From positions 40,593 through 104,592 of the forward strand of contig NZ_LMLB01000017.1 in the NCBI RefSeq assembly GCF_001421785.1: a stretch of 64,000 bases of DNA. Direction: 5' to 3'. Source of the DNA: Sphingomonas sp. Leaf33. GTDB lineage: Bacteria; Pseudomonadota; Alphaproteobacteria; Sphingomonadales; Sphingomonadaceae. The position numbers were made by a program, and so were the translations under genes. A model generated the notes under the pieces. It saw only the letters and a program-made list of their open reading frames with translations. It ran no database searches and had not been told where the DNA came from. This document shows positions 16,244 through 24,995 of the stretch, in pieces (within the stretch, counting starts at the first letter, position 1; every line of letters starts with the position of its first letter).

Positions 16244-18166
16244 ATGTCCGATACGCCTGACACGCCGTTGCTCGATACGGTGAACACCCCCGCCGATCTG
16301 CGAAAGCTGGCCCCGAAGCAGTTGCGTCAGCTGGCCGACGAACTGCGCACCGAGACGATCTCCGCGGTCGGCCATACCGGCGGGCATCTGGGCTCCGGTC
16401 TCGGCGTCGTCGAGCTGACCGTCGCGATCCATTACGTGTTCAACACGCCGGACGACCGCCTGATCTGGGACGTCGGGCACCAATGCTATCCGCACAAAAT
16501 CCTGACCGGCCGCCGCGACCGCATCCGCACATTGCGGCAGGGCGGGGGCTTGAGCGGCTTCACCAAGCGCAGCGAAAGCGAATACGACCCGTTCGGCGCG
16601 GCGCATTCGTCGACCTCGATCTCGGCGGCACTGGGCTTCGCCATCGCCAACAAGCTTACCGATTCGCCCGGCAAGGCGATCGCGGTGATCGGTGACGGGT
16701 CGATGTCGGCCGGCATGGCGTACGAAGCGATGAACAATGCCGAGGCGGCGGGCAACCGCCTGGTCGTAATCCTGAACGACAACGACATGTCGATCGCGCC
16801 GCCGGTGGGCGGCCTGTCCGCCTACCTCGCGCGGATGGTGTCGAGCAGCGAATATATGGGCCTGCGCAGCCTGGCGTCCAAACTGACCTCGAAGCTGTCG
16901 AAGCGCGTGCACAAGACCGCGGCAAAGGTCGAGGAATATGCCCGCGGCATGGCGACCGGCGGGACGTTGTTCGAGGAACTCGGCTTCTACTACGTCGGGC
17001 CGATCGATGGCCACAATCTCGAACACCTGATCCCGGTGCTGGAGAATGTCCGCGACGCCAAGGAAGGCCCGGTCCTGATCCACGTCGTGACGAAGAAGGG
17101 CAAGGGGTATGCACCGGCCGAGGATTCGGCGGACAAATATCACGGGGTCCAGAAGTTCGACGTCATCACCGGCGCGCAGGCAAAGGCGCCGCCGGGGCCG
17201 CCGAGCTACCAGAATGTCTTCGGCGATGCGCTGGTGCGCGAAGCCGCCAGCGACGACCGCATCGTCGCGATCACCGCCGCTATGCCGTCGGGCACCGGCG
17301 TCGACCGTTTCGCCAAGGCCTATCCGACCCGCGCGTTCGACGTGGGTATCGCGGAGCAGCACGCGGTGACCTTTGCCGCGGGTCTCGCCGCGCAAGGGAT
17401 GCGGCCGTTCTGCGCGATCTATTCGACGTTCCTCCAGCGCGCCTACGACCAGGTCGTCCACGACGTGGCGATCCAGAACCTGCCCGTCCGCTTCGCGATC
17501 GACCGCGCCGGGCTGGTGGGCGCGGACGGTGCGACGCACGCCGGCAGTTTCGACGTGACGTACCTCGCGACGCTGCCCAATTTCGTCGTGATGTCGCCGG
17601 CCGACGAAGCCGAACTGGTCCACATGACCCATACCGCGGTGCTGCACGACAGCGGCCCGATCGCGCTGCGCTACCCGCGCGGCAACGGCACCGGCGTCGC
17701 GTTGCCGGAGGTTCCGCAGAGGCTGGAGATCGGCAAGGGCCGCGTGGTGCGCGACGGCAAGACCGTCGCCATCCTGTCGCTCGGCACCCGCCTCAGCGAA
17801 GCGCTGAAGGCCGCCGACGCGCTGGAGGCCAAGGGGCTGTCGACCACGGTCGCCGACCTGCGCTTCGCCAAGCCGCTCGACGAGGACCTGATCCGCCGCC
17901 TGCTGACGACCCACGAAGTCGCGGTCACGATCGAGGAAGCCGCGATCGGCGGGCTGGGCGCGCACGTCCTGACCTATGCCAGCGACGCCGGGCTGATCGA
18001 CGCAGGCCTGAAACTGCGCACCATGCGCCTGCCCGACGTGTTCCAGGACCAGGACAAGCCCGAAGTCCAGTATGACGAGGCGAAGCTGAATGCCGCGCAC
18101 ATCGTCGACACGGTGCTGAAGGCGTTGCGCCACAACAGCGAGGGCGTGGCGGAGGCGCGGGCTTAG
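16244..18166 (+). CDS. dxs: 1-deoxy-D-xylulose-5-phosphate synthase
   Basis: First enzyme of the methylerythritol phosphate route to isoprenoids: pyruvate plus glyceraldehyde 3-phosphate, thiamine diphosphate-dependent. 640 residues, the usual length. [17 protein letters not shown] and [17 protein letters not shown] are N-terminal landmarks. [19 protein letters not shown] with LNDNDMSI is the ThDP motif, and [17 protein letters not shown] holds the catalytic Glu. The stop overlaps the stop of the convergent toxin gene by 2 bases. Confidence 0.98.
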   Translation: MSDTPDTPLLDTVNTPADLRKLAPKQLRQLADELRTETISAVGHTGGHLGSGLGVVELTVAIHYVFNTPDDRLIWDVGHQCYPHKILTGRRDRIRTLRQGGGLSGFTKRSESEYDPFGAAHSSTSISAALGFAIANKLTDSPGKAIAVIGDGSMSAGMAYEAMNNAEAAGNRLVVILNDNDMSIAPPVGGLSAYLARMVSSSEYMGLRSLASKLTSKLSKRVHKTAAKVEEYARGMATGGTLFEELGFYYVGPIDGHNLEHLIPVLENVRDAKEGPVLIHVVTKKGKGYAPAEDSADKYHGVQKFDVITGAQAKAPPGPPSYQNVFGDALVREAASDDRIVAITAAMPSGTGVDRFAKAYPTRAFDVGIAEQHAVTFAAGLAAQGMRPFCAIYSTFLQRAYDQVVHDVAIQNLPVRFAIDRAGLVGADGATHAGSFDVTYLATLPNFVVMSPADEAELVHMTHTAVLHDSGPIALRYPRGNGTGVALPEVPQRLEIGKGRVVRDGKTVAILSLGTRLSEALKAADALEAKGLSTTVADLRFAKPLDEDLIRRLLTTHEVAVTIEEAAIGGLGAHVLTYASDAGLIDAGLKLRTMRLPDVFQDQDKPEVQYDEAKLNAAHIVDTVLKALRHNSEGVAEARA

Positions 18167-18447
18167 AGTCGCTTGGCAGCGCTCTTGTAGACGGCGTTGC
18201 GGTCGCGTTTGCCGACCGCAACGACGACCACGGTGATCGTGCCGTCATCGACACGGTAGACGAGGCGATATCCCGCTGCGCGCAGCTTGATCTTGTAACA
18301 ATCAGCCATCCCGGACAACCGAGCCGCCGGAACGTGTGGTGCCTCAAGCCGCTCTGCTAGCTTGTTCTTGAACTGGCTACGGACGTTGGCGCCCAGCTTC
18401 TGCCATTCCTTCAGCGCGCTCGGCAGGAATGCGAGCTCATAGGGCAT
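18163..18447 (-). CDS. RelE/ParE-family toxin
   Basis: 94 residues of the RelE/ParE fold: [19 protein letters not shown], then [24 protein letters not shown] and [16 protein letters not shown]. The conserved basic residues of RelE-type mRNA interferases (K/R in the [14 protein letters not shown] strand and the C-terminal KRD..VY) are present. The start lies 11 bp inside the antitoxin gene. The stop overlaps the dxs stop on the opposite strand. Confidence 0.85.
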   Translation of the reverse strand: MPYELAFLPSALKEWQKLGANVRSQFKNKLAERLEAPHVPAARLSGMADCYKIKLRAAGYRLVYRVDDGTITVVVVAVGKRDRNAVYKSAAKRL

Positions 18448-18685
18448 CGAACTTGACCGCCACCGGCGTCTCGTCCGCGCGGTCCCGGACGATCTGTGCA
18501 AGCTCGGCATCTTCCAGTCGTTCAACCATCTCAGCCCATGCCTCTACCGGCACCAGATAGGCCGAGGCCTTGTTTCGGTTGAGGATCGCGACCGGAAAGC
18601 CGCCCGCTGCGGCGATCGCCGCAGAAGGGTTCTTCTTGAAGTCGCTGATACTGATGCTCGCGCCAGCAAGGATCGGATCTATCAT
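18437..18685 (-). CDS. Phd/YefM-family antitoxin
   Basis: 82 residues: ISISDFKKNPSAAIAAAGGFPVAILNRNKASAYLVPVEAW is the classic Phd/YefM N-terminal DNA-binding domain. An acidic helical tail (ERLEDAELAQIVRDR) would wrap the toxin. It precedes and overlaps the toxin gene. A perfect 7-bp inverted repeat lies 16 bases upstream, the expected place for an autoregulatory operator. Confidence 0.87.
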   Translation of the reverse strand: MIDPILAGASISISDFKKNPSAAIAAAGGFPVAILNRNKASAYLVPVEAWAEMVERLEDAELAQIVRDRADETPVAVKFDAL

Positions 18686-18700
18686 GAAATGAGCCTTTCG

Positions 18701-18720
18701 ATGACCTGTAAATAGGTCAT
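18701..18720 (-). promoter_or_regulatory. Inverted repeat, likely operator of the toxin-antitoxin pair
   Basis: ATGACCT-GTAAAT-AGGTCAT is a perfect 7-bp inverted repeat with a 6-base AT-rich centre, immediately upstream of the antitoxin gene. Phd/YefM antitoxins bind palindromes at this position, so an autoregulatory operator is the likely reading. Confidence 0.55.
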
Positions 18721-18729
18721 GTCAGCTCG

Positions 18730-19698
18730 TCAGGCAAGCAACCGCCCCTTCGTCCAAGCCAGGAACAGCTCTGGCCAGAGATGCGCCGGCAGGCCCGCCG
18801 TCCGCCGACCCCAGCCGAAGCCGTGGCCGCCCTTTTCGAACAGATGCATCTCCACCGGCACGCCCGCAGCCCGCGCGGCGGCGTGGAGGGCCAGGCTGTT
18901 GGCGACCTTGACCGTCGCATCGTCCTCGGCATGGACGATGAAGAGGGGCGGCGTGTCCCTCGTCACTTGGCGGTCGGGCGAATGTTCCAGCACCATCGTG
19001 TCGGTCGCGTCCGCGCCGATCAGCTTGGCGCGGGAGCCGGCGTGGGCCAGGTCGGGCTCCATCGACACGACCGGATAGATCGGCGCGGCGATCGTCGGGC
19101 GGGCGCTCAGCGCATCTGCGCCGTCGACCGGCGCATAGACGGATCGCCCGAAGCGGGTCGCCAGGTCGGCGCACAGATGGCCGCCGGCAGAAAAGCCCAT
19201 CGCGCCGACCAGCGCCGGATCGACACCGAACCGTGCCGCCTGCGCCCGGATCAGCCGCATCGCGCGCTGTGCGTCGGCGAGCGGCGCGTTGGCGGGATCG
19301 CGCCAGCCCTCTGCCGGCAGGCGATAGGTCAGCACGAAGGCGGTGATGCCCCGCGCGCGCAGCCATTCGGCGAGTTCGCGGCCTTCCTTGTCGACCGCCA
19401 GCCGGGTGTAGCCGCCGCCCGGCATCACCAGCATCGCCGCGCCGTTCGGCGTTGCCGGCCGATAGGCCTCGATCCGCGGCTGGCGCACGCCCGAGACCGC
19501 GCGGTCGCGCTTGACCGGGTCGGTGCTGCGATCCTCGGCGATGTCGGTGAGCGCCGCGTTGGTCAATCCTGGCCCGTCGCGGTTCGGCCAGAGGTAGATC
19601 GTCTCAGGCGCCGGCAGTGCGGGGGGCGTTTGCGCCACCGTCCCAACAGGAACGGCGGCAAGCGAGGCGGCGAGCAGCGTGCGGCGATCGATCGTCAT
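18730..19698 (-). CDS. Exported alpha/beta hydrolase (esterase/acetyl-xylan-esterase-like)
   Basis: 322 residues from ATG 19698. A twin-arginine-like signal (TIDRRTLLAASLAAVPVG) suggests Tat export. Catalytic features: the oxyanion loop VMPGGGYTRLA, nucleophile Ser in GAMGFSAGGHLCADLA, Asp in FIVHAEDDATVKV, His in FEKGGHGFGWGRR. The layout matches the BD-FAE/esterase group acting on acetylated carbohydrates, but the substrate cannot be read from sequence. It is followed on the same strand by the broken RBBP9-like gene at 20367. Confidence 0.83.
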   Translation of the reverse strand: MTIDRRTLLAASLAAVPVGTVAQTPPALPAPETIYLWPNRDGPGLTNAALTDIAEDRSTDPVKRDRAVSGVRQPRIEAYRPATPNGAAMLVMPGGGYTRLAVDKEGRELAEWLRARGITAFVLTYRLPAEGWRDPANAPLADAQRAMRLIRAQAARFGVDPALVGAMGFSAGGHLCADLATRFGRSVYAPVDGADALSARPTIAAPIYPVVSMEPDLAHAGSRAKLIGADATDTMVLEHSPDRQVTRDTPPLFIVHAEDDATVKVANSLALHAAARAAGVPVEMHLFEKGGHGFGWGRRTAGLPAHLWPELFLAWTKGRLLA

Positions 19699-19719
19699 CG
19701 CCGCGCAACCTGCCACGGA

Positions 19720-20367
19720 TCAGGCGCCGATGCGAGCCTCCACCGGCACCGCCAGCCGTCGCGTGAGCAGCGCGCGGCCTTCGGTCGGGGAATGCGCCAG
19801 GCCGACATCGTCCACCAGTTCGGCGAGCAGCGCCTGCCCCTCCGCCCAGTCGCCGATCCCGCTTGCGGCATTGATGTGGCCCGCGCTGCCGGCATCGACC
19901 AGATGACTGCCCCAGCCGCTCGCAAGCGCCTGCGCACGCTCGTAGCGGATCCACGGATCGTCCCGGCTGGCGACGACGATCGACGGGAACGGCAGCGGCG
20001 TCGCCGGGGCCGGCGCAAAGCCGGAGAGCTCGGGCGGCCCGTCGTGCCGGTCGACATCCGCCGGTGCGACCAGCAACGCGCCGGCGACCGGCCAGCCGTA
20101 CGGCTGCGGCGACAGCGTCGGCCACCATGCGATCGCCAGGCAGCCGAGCGAATGGCCGACCAGCACGACCGGCGCCTGTGCGGTGCGGATCGCCTGGTCG
20201 AGCTTCGTCACCCAGCTGTTGCGATGCGGCTTGTCCCACAGGCCGAGGTCGGCGCGTACGGTGTCGTCGCGGGCCGCTTCTCACAGGCTCTGCCAATGCG
20301 TCGGTCCGGAATTGCCCAGACCCGGTACGGTCAGGATCGTCGGGGACTGGTGTCGAGACTGCGCCAT
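19720..20367 (-). pseudogene. RBBP9/YdeN-type serine hydrolase broken by an in-frame stop
   Basis: A 215-codon frame from ATG 20367 (with GAGGAGG before it) reads MAQSRHQSPTILTVPGLG and NSGPTHWQSL. It then meets TGA at 20283-20281, and continues in the same frame as EAARDDTVRADLGLWDKPHR. The rest has the full RBBP9/YdeN family plan: VVLVGHSLGCLAIAWW (nucleophile Ser), SRDDPWIRYERAQALA (Asp), DAGSAGHINAASG (His). The usual residue at the stop position is Trp (HWQxLWE), so a single TGG to TGA change explains it. An internal GTG/ATG start could make a 164-residue fragment lacking the first strand. Confidence 0.85.
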
Positions 20368-20609
20368 GCTGTCCTCCTCGTAGGAACGGGCAAGTCGGTC
20401 GCACGGTGCCGGGAGCTTATGGCGCCGCACGACCGACTCGCTCCCATGAACGCAATCTTATTCCTATCGATCCAGTAGGCAATAGCGGTTGCGCCAGGAT
20501 GAGCGGCAGATGAGCCGGTCGGATGTCCGAGATCCTCGATGCTCCTGTCCCCACGGGAGCACGGAAGAACCTTTCCCCCCGCCGTACTCCGTGGCAAAGG
20601 GCGGAACAT

Positions 20610-22268
20610 ATGCTGACCGCGCTCTCCATTCGCGACGTCGTGCTGATCGAGGCGCTCGACCTTGATTTCGCGCCGGGACTGGGCGTGCTCACCGGGGAGA
20701 CGGGGGCAGGCAAGTCGATCCTGCTCGATTCGCTGGGGCTGGCGCTGGGCGCGCGGGCGGACAGCGGGCTCGTGCGGCACGGCGCCACGCAGGCAAGCGT
20801 CGCGGCGAGCTTCGACCTGCCGGCCGACCACCACCTCGCATCGGTTCTCGCGCAGAACGGCCTCGACATGGAGGCGGGCGAGCCGCTCGTCATCCGTCGC
20901 GTGGTCAAGGCCGACGGCGGCAGCCGTGCGTTCGTGGGCGGTCAGCCGGTGTCTGCGGCATTGCTGCGCGAACTCGGGGCGTATCTGGTCGAAATCCACG
21001 GGCAGCACGACGATCGCGGGTTGCTCGCTCCGGCAGGCCACCGCGCATTGCTCGACGCGTTCGGGCGGATCGATGCAGGCACCTGCGCGATCGCTCACCG
21101 TGCGTGGCGTGAGGCGCAAGCCGTCCTGGCCGTCGCGCGCGCCGAGATCGAAGCGGCGGCGCGCGACCGCGACTGGCTGGAACATGCCGTCGCCGAACTC
21201 GAGGCACTCGCCCCCGAAGCGGGCGAGGAGGAGACGCTCGCCGACCGCCGCCGGTCCATGCAGCGCGCCGAAAAGATCGCCGACGACCTGCGCGCGGTCG
21301 AGGCGTTCCTGACCGACGGCGACGGCGGCCTGTCGAAGCTGCGCCAGGCCGCGCGCGTGCTGGAGCGGATCGCGTCCGACCATGCGGCGCTTGCCGAAGC
21401 GCTCGCCGCGGTCGACCGCGCGGTGATCGAAGGCGCCGTCGCCGAGGACAAGCTGGTCGAGGCCGCGCGCGACCTTTCGTTCGATCCGCGCGCGCAGGAG
21501 GACGACGAGGCGCGCCTGTTCGAGCTCCGCGGCATGGCGCGCAAGCATCGCGTCCAGCCCGACGACCTGGCCGACCTGGCGGCCGATCTGCGCGGACGGC
21601 TCGACCGGCTGGATAGCGGCGAGGCGGGCCTGGGCAAGCTCGAGGCGGATGTCGCGACGAAGGAAGCCGCCTACGCTACGGCCGCCGAGGCACTGTCGAT
21701 CGCGCGGGCCGCTGCCGCCGAGCGGCTGGACGCAGCCGTCGCGATCGAATTTGCGCCGCTGAAGCTCGACGCCGCGCGGTTCCGCACGCTGGTCGAGCCG
21801 TTGCCGCGCGACAGCTGGGGCGCGCACGGCCGCGACCGTGTCGAATTCCTGGTCGCAACCAATCCGGGCGCGCCGTTCGGATCGCTGATGAAGATCGCCA
21901 GCGGTGGCGAACTGTCGCGCTTCGTCCTGGCGCTGAAGGTCGCGCTGGCGGAGGAGGGCGGCGCCGAGACGCTGATCTTCGACGAAATCGACCGCGGCGT
22001 CGGCGGGGCGGTGGCCAGCGCGATCGGCGATCGCCTGTCGCGCCTTGCCAAGGGTGCGCAGTTGCTGGTGGTCACCCACAGCCCGCAGGTCGCGGCGCGC
22101 GGCGACCAGCATCTGCTGATCGCCAAGAGCCATGACGGGACGGTGACGCGCACCGGCGTGCGCGTGCTGGATGCCGACGACCGCCGCGAGGAGATCGCGC
22201 GGATGCTGTCGGGGGCGGAGATCACCGCGGAAGCGCGCGCGCAGGCGCAGCGGCTGATCGCGGCGTAA
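20610..22268 (+). CDS. recN: DNA repair protein RecN
   Basis: SMC-like ATPase for double-strand break repair. 552 residues from ATG 20610 (MLTALSIRDVVLIEALDLDF). Walker A is GVLTGETGAGKS near the N-terminus, followed by EIHGQHDDRGLL, a central coiled-coil region (about 150-350), the ABC signature IASGGELSRFVLALK and Walker B TLIFDEIDRGVGG. The frame is open 87 bp further upstream (ATG 20523), but family homology begins at 20610. Confidence 0.96.
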   Translation: MLTALSIRDVVLIEALDLDFAPGLGVLTGETGAGKSILLDSLGLALGARADSGLVRHGATQASVAASFDLPADHHLASVLAQNGLDMEAGEPLVIRRVVKADGGSRAFVGGQPVSAALLRELGAYLVEIHGQHDDRGLLAPAGHRALLDAFGRIDAGTCAIAHRAWREAQAVLAVARAEIEAAARDRDWLEHAVAELEALAPEAGEEETLADRRRSMQRAEKIADDLRAVEAFLTDGDGGLSKLRQAARVLERIASDHAALAEALAAVDRAVIEGAVAEDKLVEAARDLSFDPRAQEDDEARLFELRGMARKHRVQPDDLADLAADLRGRLDRLDSGEAGLGKLEADVATKEAAYATAAEALSIARAAAAERLDAAVAIEFAPLKLDAARFRTLVEPLPRDSWGAHGRDRVEFLVATNPGAPFGSLMKIASGGELSRFVLALKVALAEEGGAETLIFDEIDRGVGGAVASAIGDRLSRLAKGAQLLVVTHSPQVAARGDQHLLIAKSHDGTVTRTGVRVLDADDRREEIARMLSGAEITAEARAQAQRLIAA

Positions 22269-22275
22269 CGCAGGC

Positions 22276-22719
22276 CTACTTTGCCGGACAGCCTTTCCCG
22301 GTCGTCGCACAAAAGGCCTTCAGCACGTCGCGCTTGAAGTCCATGCCGCCCATGCTCTGTGCCGCCGCCGCCATCGCATTCGGTTCGGCGGCACGATAGC
22401 GCCGCGCGGCGTCGGTGCGGTTGAACGCCAGGATCGTCCGCATGTCGGCCGTCGAAAGCGCGCCGGCATAGGCGACGCCCATCCGCTCGGTCACGCGATC
22501 GACCATCGTCCGCCCGGTCTCCGCCGCGACCGCACGAAGCGCAGCCTGATCGGCGAGGCTCAGACCCTTGGTATCGCGGACCAGTTCGTCGGTTTGCTGC
22601 TGGACCAGTACCGGCGCGATCTGGCTGAACGTGCCCGACCGCGCGATTTCCGTCCCCAGCCGCGCCGCTTCCGCCGTCGGGGCGGGCGTGGCCTGGAGCA
22701 ACAGCGCGAGCAGGATCAT
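22276..22719 (-). CDS. DUF2059 domain protein
   Basis: 147 residues with a short hydrophobic N-terminus (MILLALLLQATPAPTAEA) acting as a signal peptide. The body is all-helical and ends MGGMDFKRDVLKAFCATTGKGCPAK, where the two cysteines could pair. VDRVTERMGVAYAGALSTADMRTILAFN matches the DUF2059 core. The start overlaps the stop of the oligopeptidase gene (ATGA), so the two are coupled. Role unknown. Confidence 0.72.
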   Translation of the reverse strand: MILLALLLQATPAPTAEAARLGTEIARSGTFSQIAPVLVQQQTDELVRDTKGLSLADQAALRAVAAETGRTMVDRVTERMGVAYAGALSTADMRTILAFNRTDAARRYRAAEPNAMAAAAQSMGGMDFKRDVLKAFCATTGKGCPAK

Positions 22720-24791
22720 GCCGCGCCCTCCACCTCGACCACGCCCAGCTGCCACAGCACGAAGGCCATTTCCTCGGCGGCCTCCTTCAGACTCTCCCAC
22801 CGCCCCGACTTGCCGCCATGCCCCGCACCCATGTTGGTCTTCAGCAGCAGGATATTGTCGTCGGTCTTGGTCGCGCGAAGCTTCGCCGCCCATTTGGCGG
22901 GCTCCCAATAGGTCACGCGCGGGTCGTTCAGCCCGCCGCTGATGAACAACGGCGGGTACTCCTGCGCCGTCACGTTGTCGTAAGGGCTATAGCTGCGGAT
23001 CAGCGCGAACGCGGCCTCGTCCTCGATCGGGTTGCCCCATTCGGGCCACTCGCCCGGCGTCAGCGGCAGCGAGGCGTCGAGCATCGTGTTCAGCACATCG
23101 ACGAACGGCACATCGGCGACGACCGCGCCCCACAGGTGCGGGTCCGAATTGACCACCGCGCCCATCAGCTCGCCGCCCGCCGACCCGCCGGCGATCGCGA
23201 TGCCGCCTTCGTGGCTGAAGCCATGCGCGATCAGCCCCTTCGCCACATCGACGAAGTCGTTGAACGTGTTGGTCCGCTTGGTCAGCTTGCCGTCGTGATA
23301 CCATTGCTGGCCCAGGTCGTCGCCGCCGCGGATGTGCGCGATGGCAAAGGCCATGCCGCGGTCGAGGTAAGACATCCGGCCCGTGGAGAAGCCCGGCGGG
23401 ATCGCATGACCATAGGCGCCATAGGCGTAGAGATAGAGCTTGCCCGATCCGTCCTTCGGAAAGTCGGCCGGATAGACGACCGAGCATGGTACTTCCACGC
23501 CGTCGCGCGCAACGATCTTCAGCCGTTCGGTGCGGTACTTCGACGCGTCGTATCCGCTCGGGATCGTCTGCACCTTGCGTACGGTCAGCGCGCCGTCGCC
23601 CATCGCATAGTCATAGACCGTGCCCGGCGTGACCATCGACTGGTAGCTCAGCCGCAGCGTGTCGACGGCGTATTCGGGATTGTCGCCGAGACCCGTGACA
23701 TAGCTCGCCTCGGGGAACGCGATGCGGCGTTTCGGGCGGCCATCGTAGTAATGGATCTCGATCTGGTCGAGCCCGTCCTCGCGCCCCTCGACCACGAAGA
23801 AATCGGCAAAGGTCGCGACGCCGGTCATGTAGAAATGCGCATCCGCCGGGATCAGCTCGGTCCAGGTGCTCGGATCGGTGATCTGCGCGGTGACGAGGCG
23901 CCACATCGGGTCGGTGTCGTTGGTGTGGATGAACAGCGTGTCGCCATGGTCGTCGACATCATATTCGCGGCCGGTCTGGCGGGGTGCGACCAGGATCGGC
24001 TCGGCGAACACGTCATCGGCGGGCAGCAGGCGGATTTCGCTGGTGACGTGGTCGCCGGTCGAGATGACGATCCACTTGCGCGACGATGTCTCGCCGACGT
24101 CGACGCGGTAGCCCTCGTCCGCCTCGCGGAACAGTTCGACATCGTCCTTGGGGTCGGTGCCGAGCCGGTGGAAGCGCGCGTTGTCCGTCCGCCACTGGTC
24201 GTTGGCGAGGCCGTAGAGGAAGCCGGTGTCGTCGGCGTTCCAGACGATGTCGCTCAACATGCCGGGGATTTCGTCGGGCAGGTGCTCGCCCGTCGTCAGG
24301 TCCTTGACCCGCAGCAGGAAGCGTTCGGATCCGTTGTCGTCATAGGCATAGGCGAGCAGCCGGCCGTCGTTGCTGATCGACAGGCCGCCCAGCCGGAAAT
24401 ACGCCTTGCCCTTCGCCAGCGCGGGTTCGTCGAGATACAGCTGGTCCTCGCCGCCGGCGATCGGGCGCCGCCACCAGCGGCGGTACTCGCCGCCGGTCTC
24501 GTGATCGCTCCAGTACAGCCAGTCGCCGTCCTTCTGCGGCACGGTCGCGTCGTCTTCCTTGATGCGGCCGCGCATTTCCTGGAACAGCGTGTCGGTCAAC
24601 GGGGCAAGCGGCGCCATGATCTGCTCGAAATAGGCGTTCTCGGCCTCCAGATACTCGAGCACCGCGGGATCGGTGACCTTCGGGTAGCCGGCATCGCGCA
24701 GCCACGCCCAGTCGTCGGTAATGTCGATATTGTGGTGCGTGGTGGTGCTGGGCTGCCGCTTGGCGACGGGGGGCTTGGGGAGGGGCGTCAT
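22716..24791 (-). CDS. S9 family peptidase (oligopeptidase B-like)
   Basis: 691 residues: an N-terminal seven-bladed propeller gate and a C-terminal alpha/beta hydrolase. The catalytic Ser is in IAIAGGSAGGELMGAVVN, Asp in GGLNDPRVTYWEPAKW, His in NMGAGHGGKSGRW. AHIRGGDDLGQQWYHDGK and the Glu/Asp residues behind it are typical of oligopeptidase B (basic-residue specificity). ATG 24791 (MTPLPKPPVAKRQP) is the natural start. It cleaves short peptides, most likely in the cytoplasm because no signal peptide is visible. Confidence 0.93.
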   Translation of the reverse strand: MTPLPKPPVAKRQPSTTTHHNIDITDDWAWLRDAGYPKVTDPAVLEYLEAENAYFEQIMAPLAPLTDTLFQEMRGRIKEDDATVPQKDGDWLYWSDHETGGEYRRWWRRPIAGGEDQLYLDEPALAKGKAYFRLGGLSISNDGRLLAYAYDDNGSERFLLRVKDLTTGEHLPDEIPGMLSDIVWNADDTGFLYGLANDQWRTDNARFHRLGTDPKDDVELFREADEGYRVDVGETSSRKWIVISTGDHVTSEIRLLPADDVFAEPILVAPRQTGREYDVDDHGDTLFIHTNDTDPMWRLVTAQITDPSTWTELIPADAHFYMTGVATFADFFVVEGREDGLDQIEIHYYDGRPKRRIAFPEASYVTGLGDNPEYAVDTLRLSYQSMVTPGTVYDYAMGDGALTVRKVQTIPSGYDASKYRTERLKIVARDGVEVPCSVVYPADFPKDGSGKLYLYAYGAYGHAIPPGFSTGRMSYLDRGMAFAIAHIRGGDDLGQQWYHDGKLTKRTNTFNDFVDVAKGLIAHGFSHEGGIAIAGGSAGGELMGAVVNSDPHLWGAVVADVPFVDVLNTMLDASLPLTPGEWPEWGNPIEDEAAFALIRSYSPYDNVTAQEYPPLFISGGLNDPRVTYWEPAKWAAKLRATKTDDNILLLKTNMGAGHGGKSGRWESLKEAAEEMAFVLWQLGVVEVEGAA

Positions 24792-24854
24792 GGCGTGAGC
24801 GTTAGCGGCGGCGGGGCGGGAAGGCGAGAGGTGGACTATTGCCCTCTCCAAATC

Positions 24855-24952
24855 CCGTTCGTGCTGAGCTTGTCGAATCACTGTCCTTTTCTCGTGCCGC
24901 GGGGCGTGGTGCCCGAAGACGGGCAACCCTTCGACAAGCTCAGGGCGAACGG
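24855..24952. repeat. Palindromic repeat, family B copy 3
   Basis: CCGTTCGTGCTGAGCTTGTC at the left and GACAAGCTCAGGGCGAACGG at the right, with an internal hairpin. It sits between the divergent starts of the S9 peptidase and aminopeptidase P genes. Confidence 0.92.
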
Positions 24953-24995
24953 AATTGAACTACGCACACCCTTTCGCCCGAACCCGCCGGCTGGC

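Noticed and set aside
20391..20431. Inverted repeat AGTCGGTCG / CGACCGACT upstream of the broken hydrolase gene
   Set aside because: The arms are only 9 bp with a loop of over 20 bases and no link to a start or stop site; not distinguishable from chance at this GC.
22818..24995. 2.1-kb open extension upstream of aminopeptidase P, antisense to the S9 peptidase
   Set aside because: It mirrors the peptidase codons, is rich in Arg/Ala/Gly/His, and has no domain. The peptidase on the other strand is unmistakable, and aminopeptidase homology starts at 24996.
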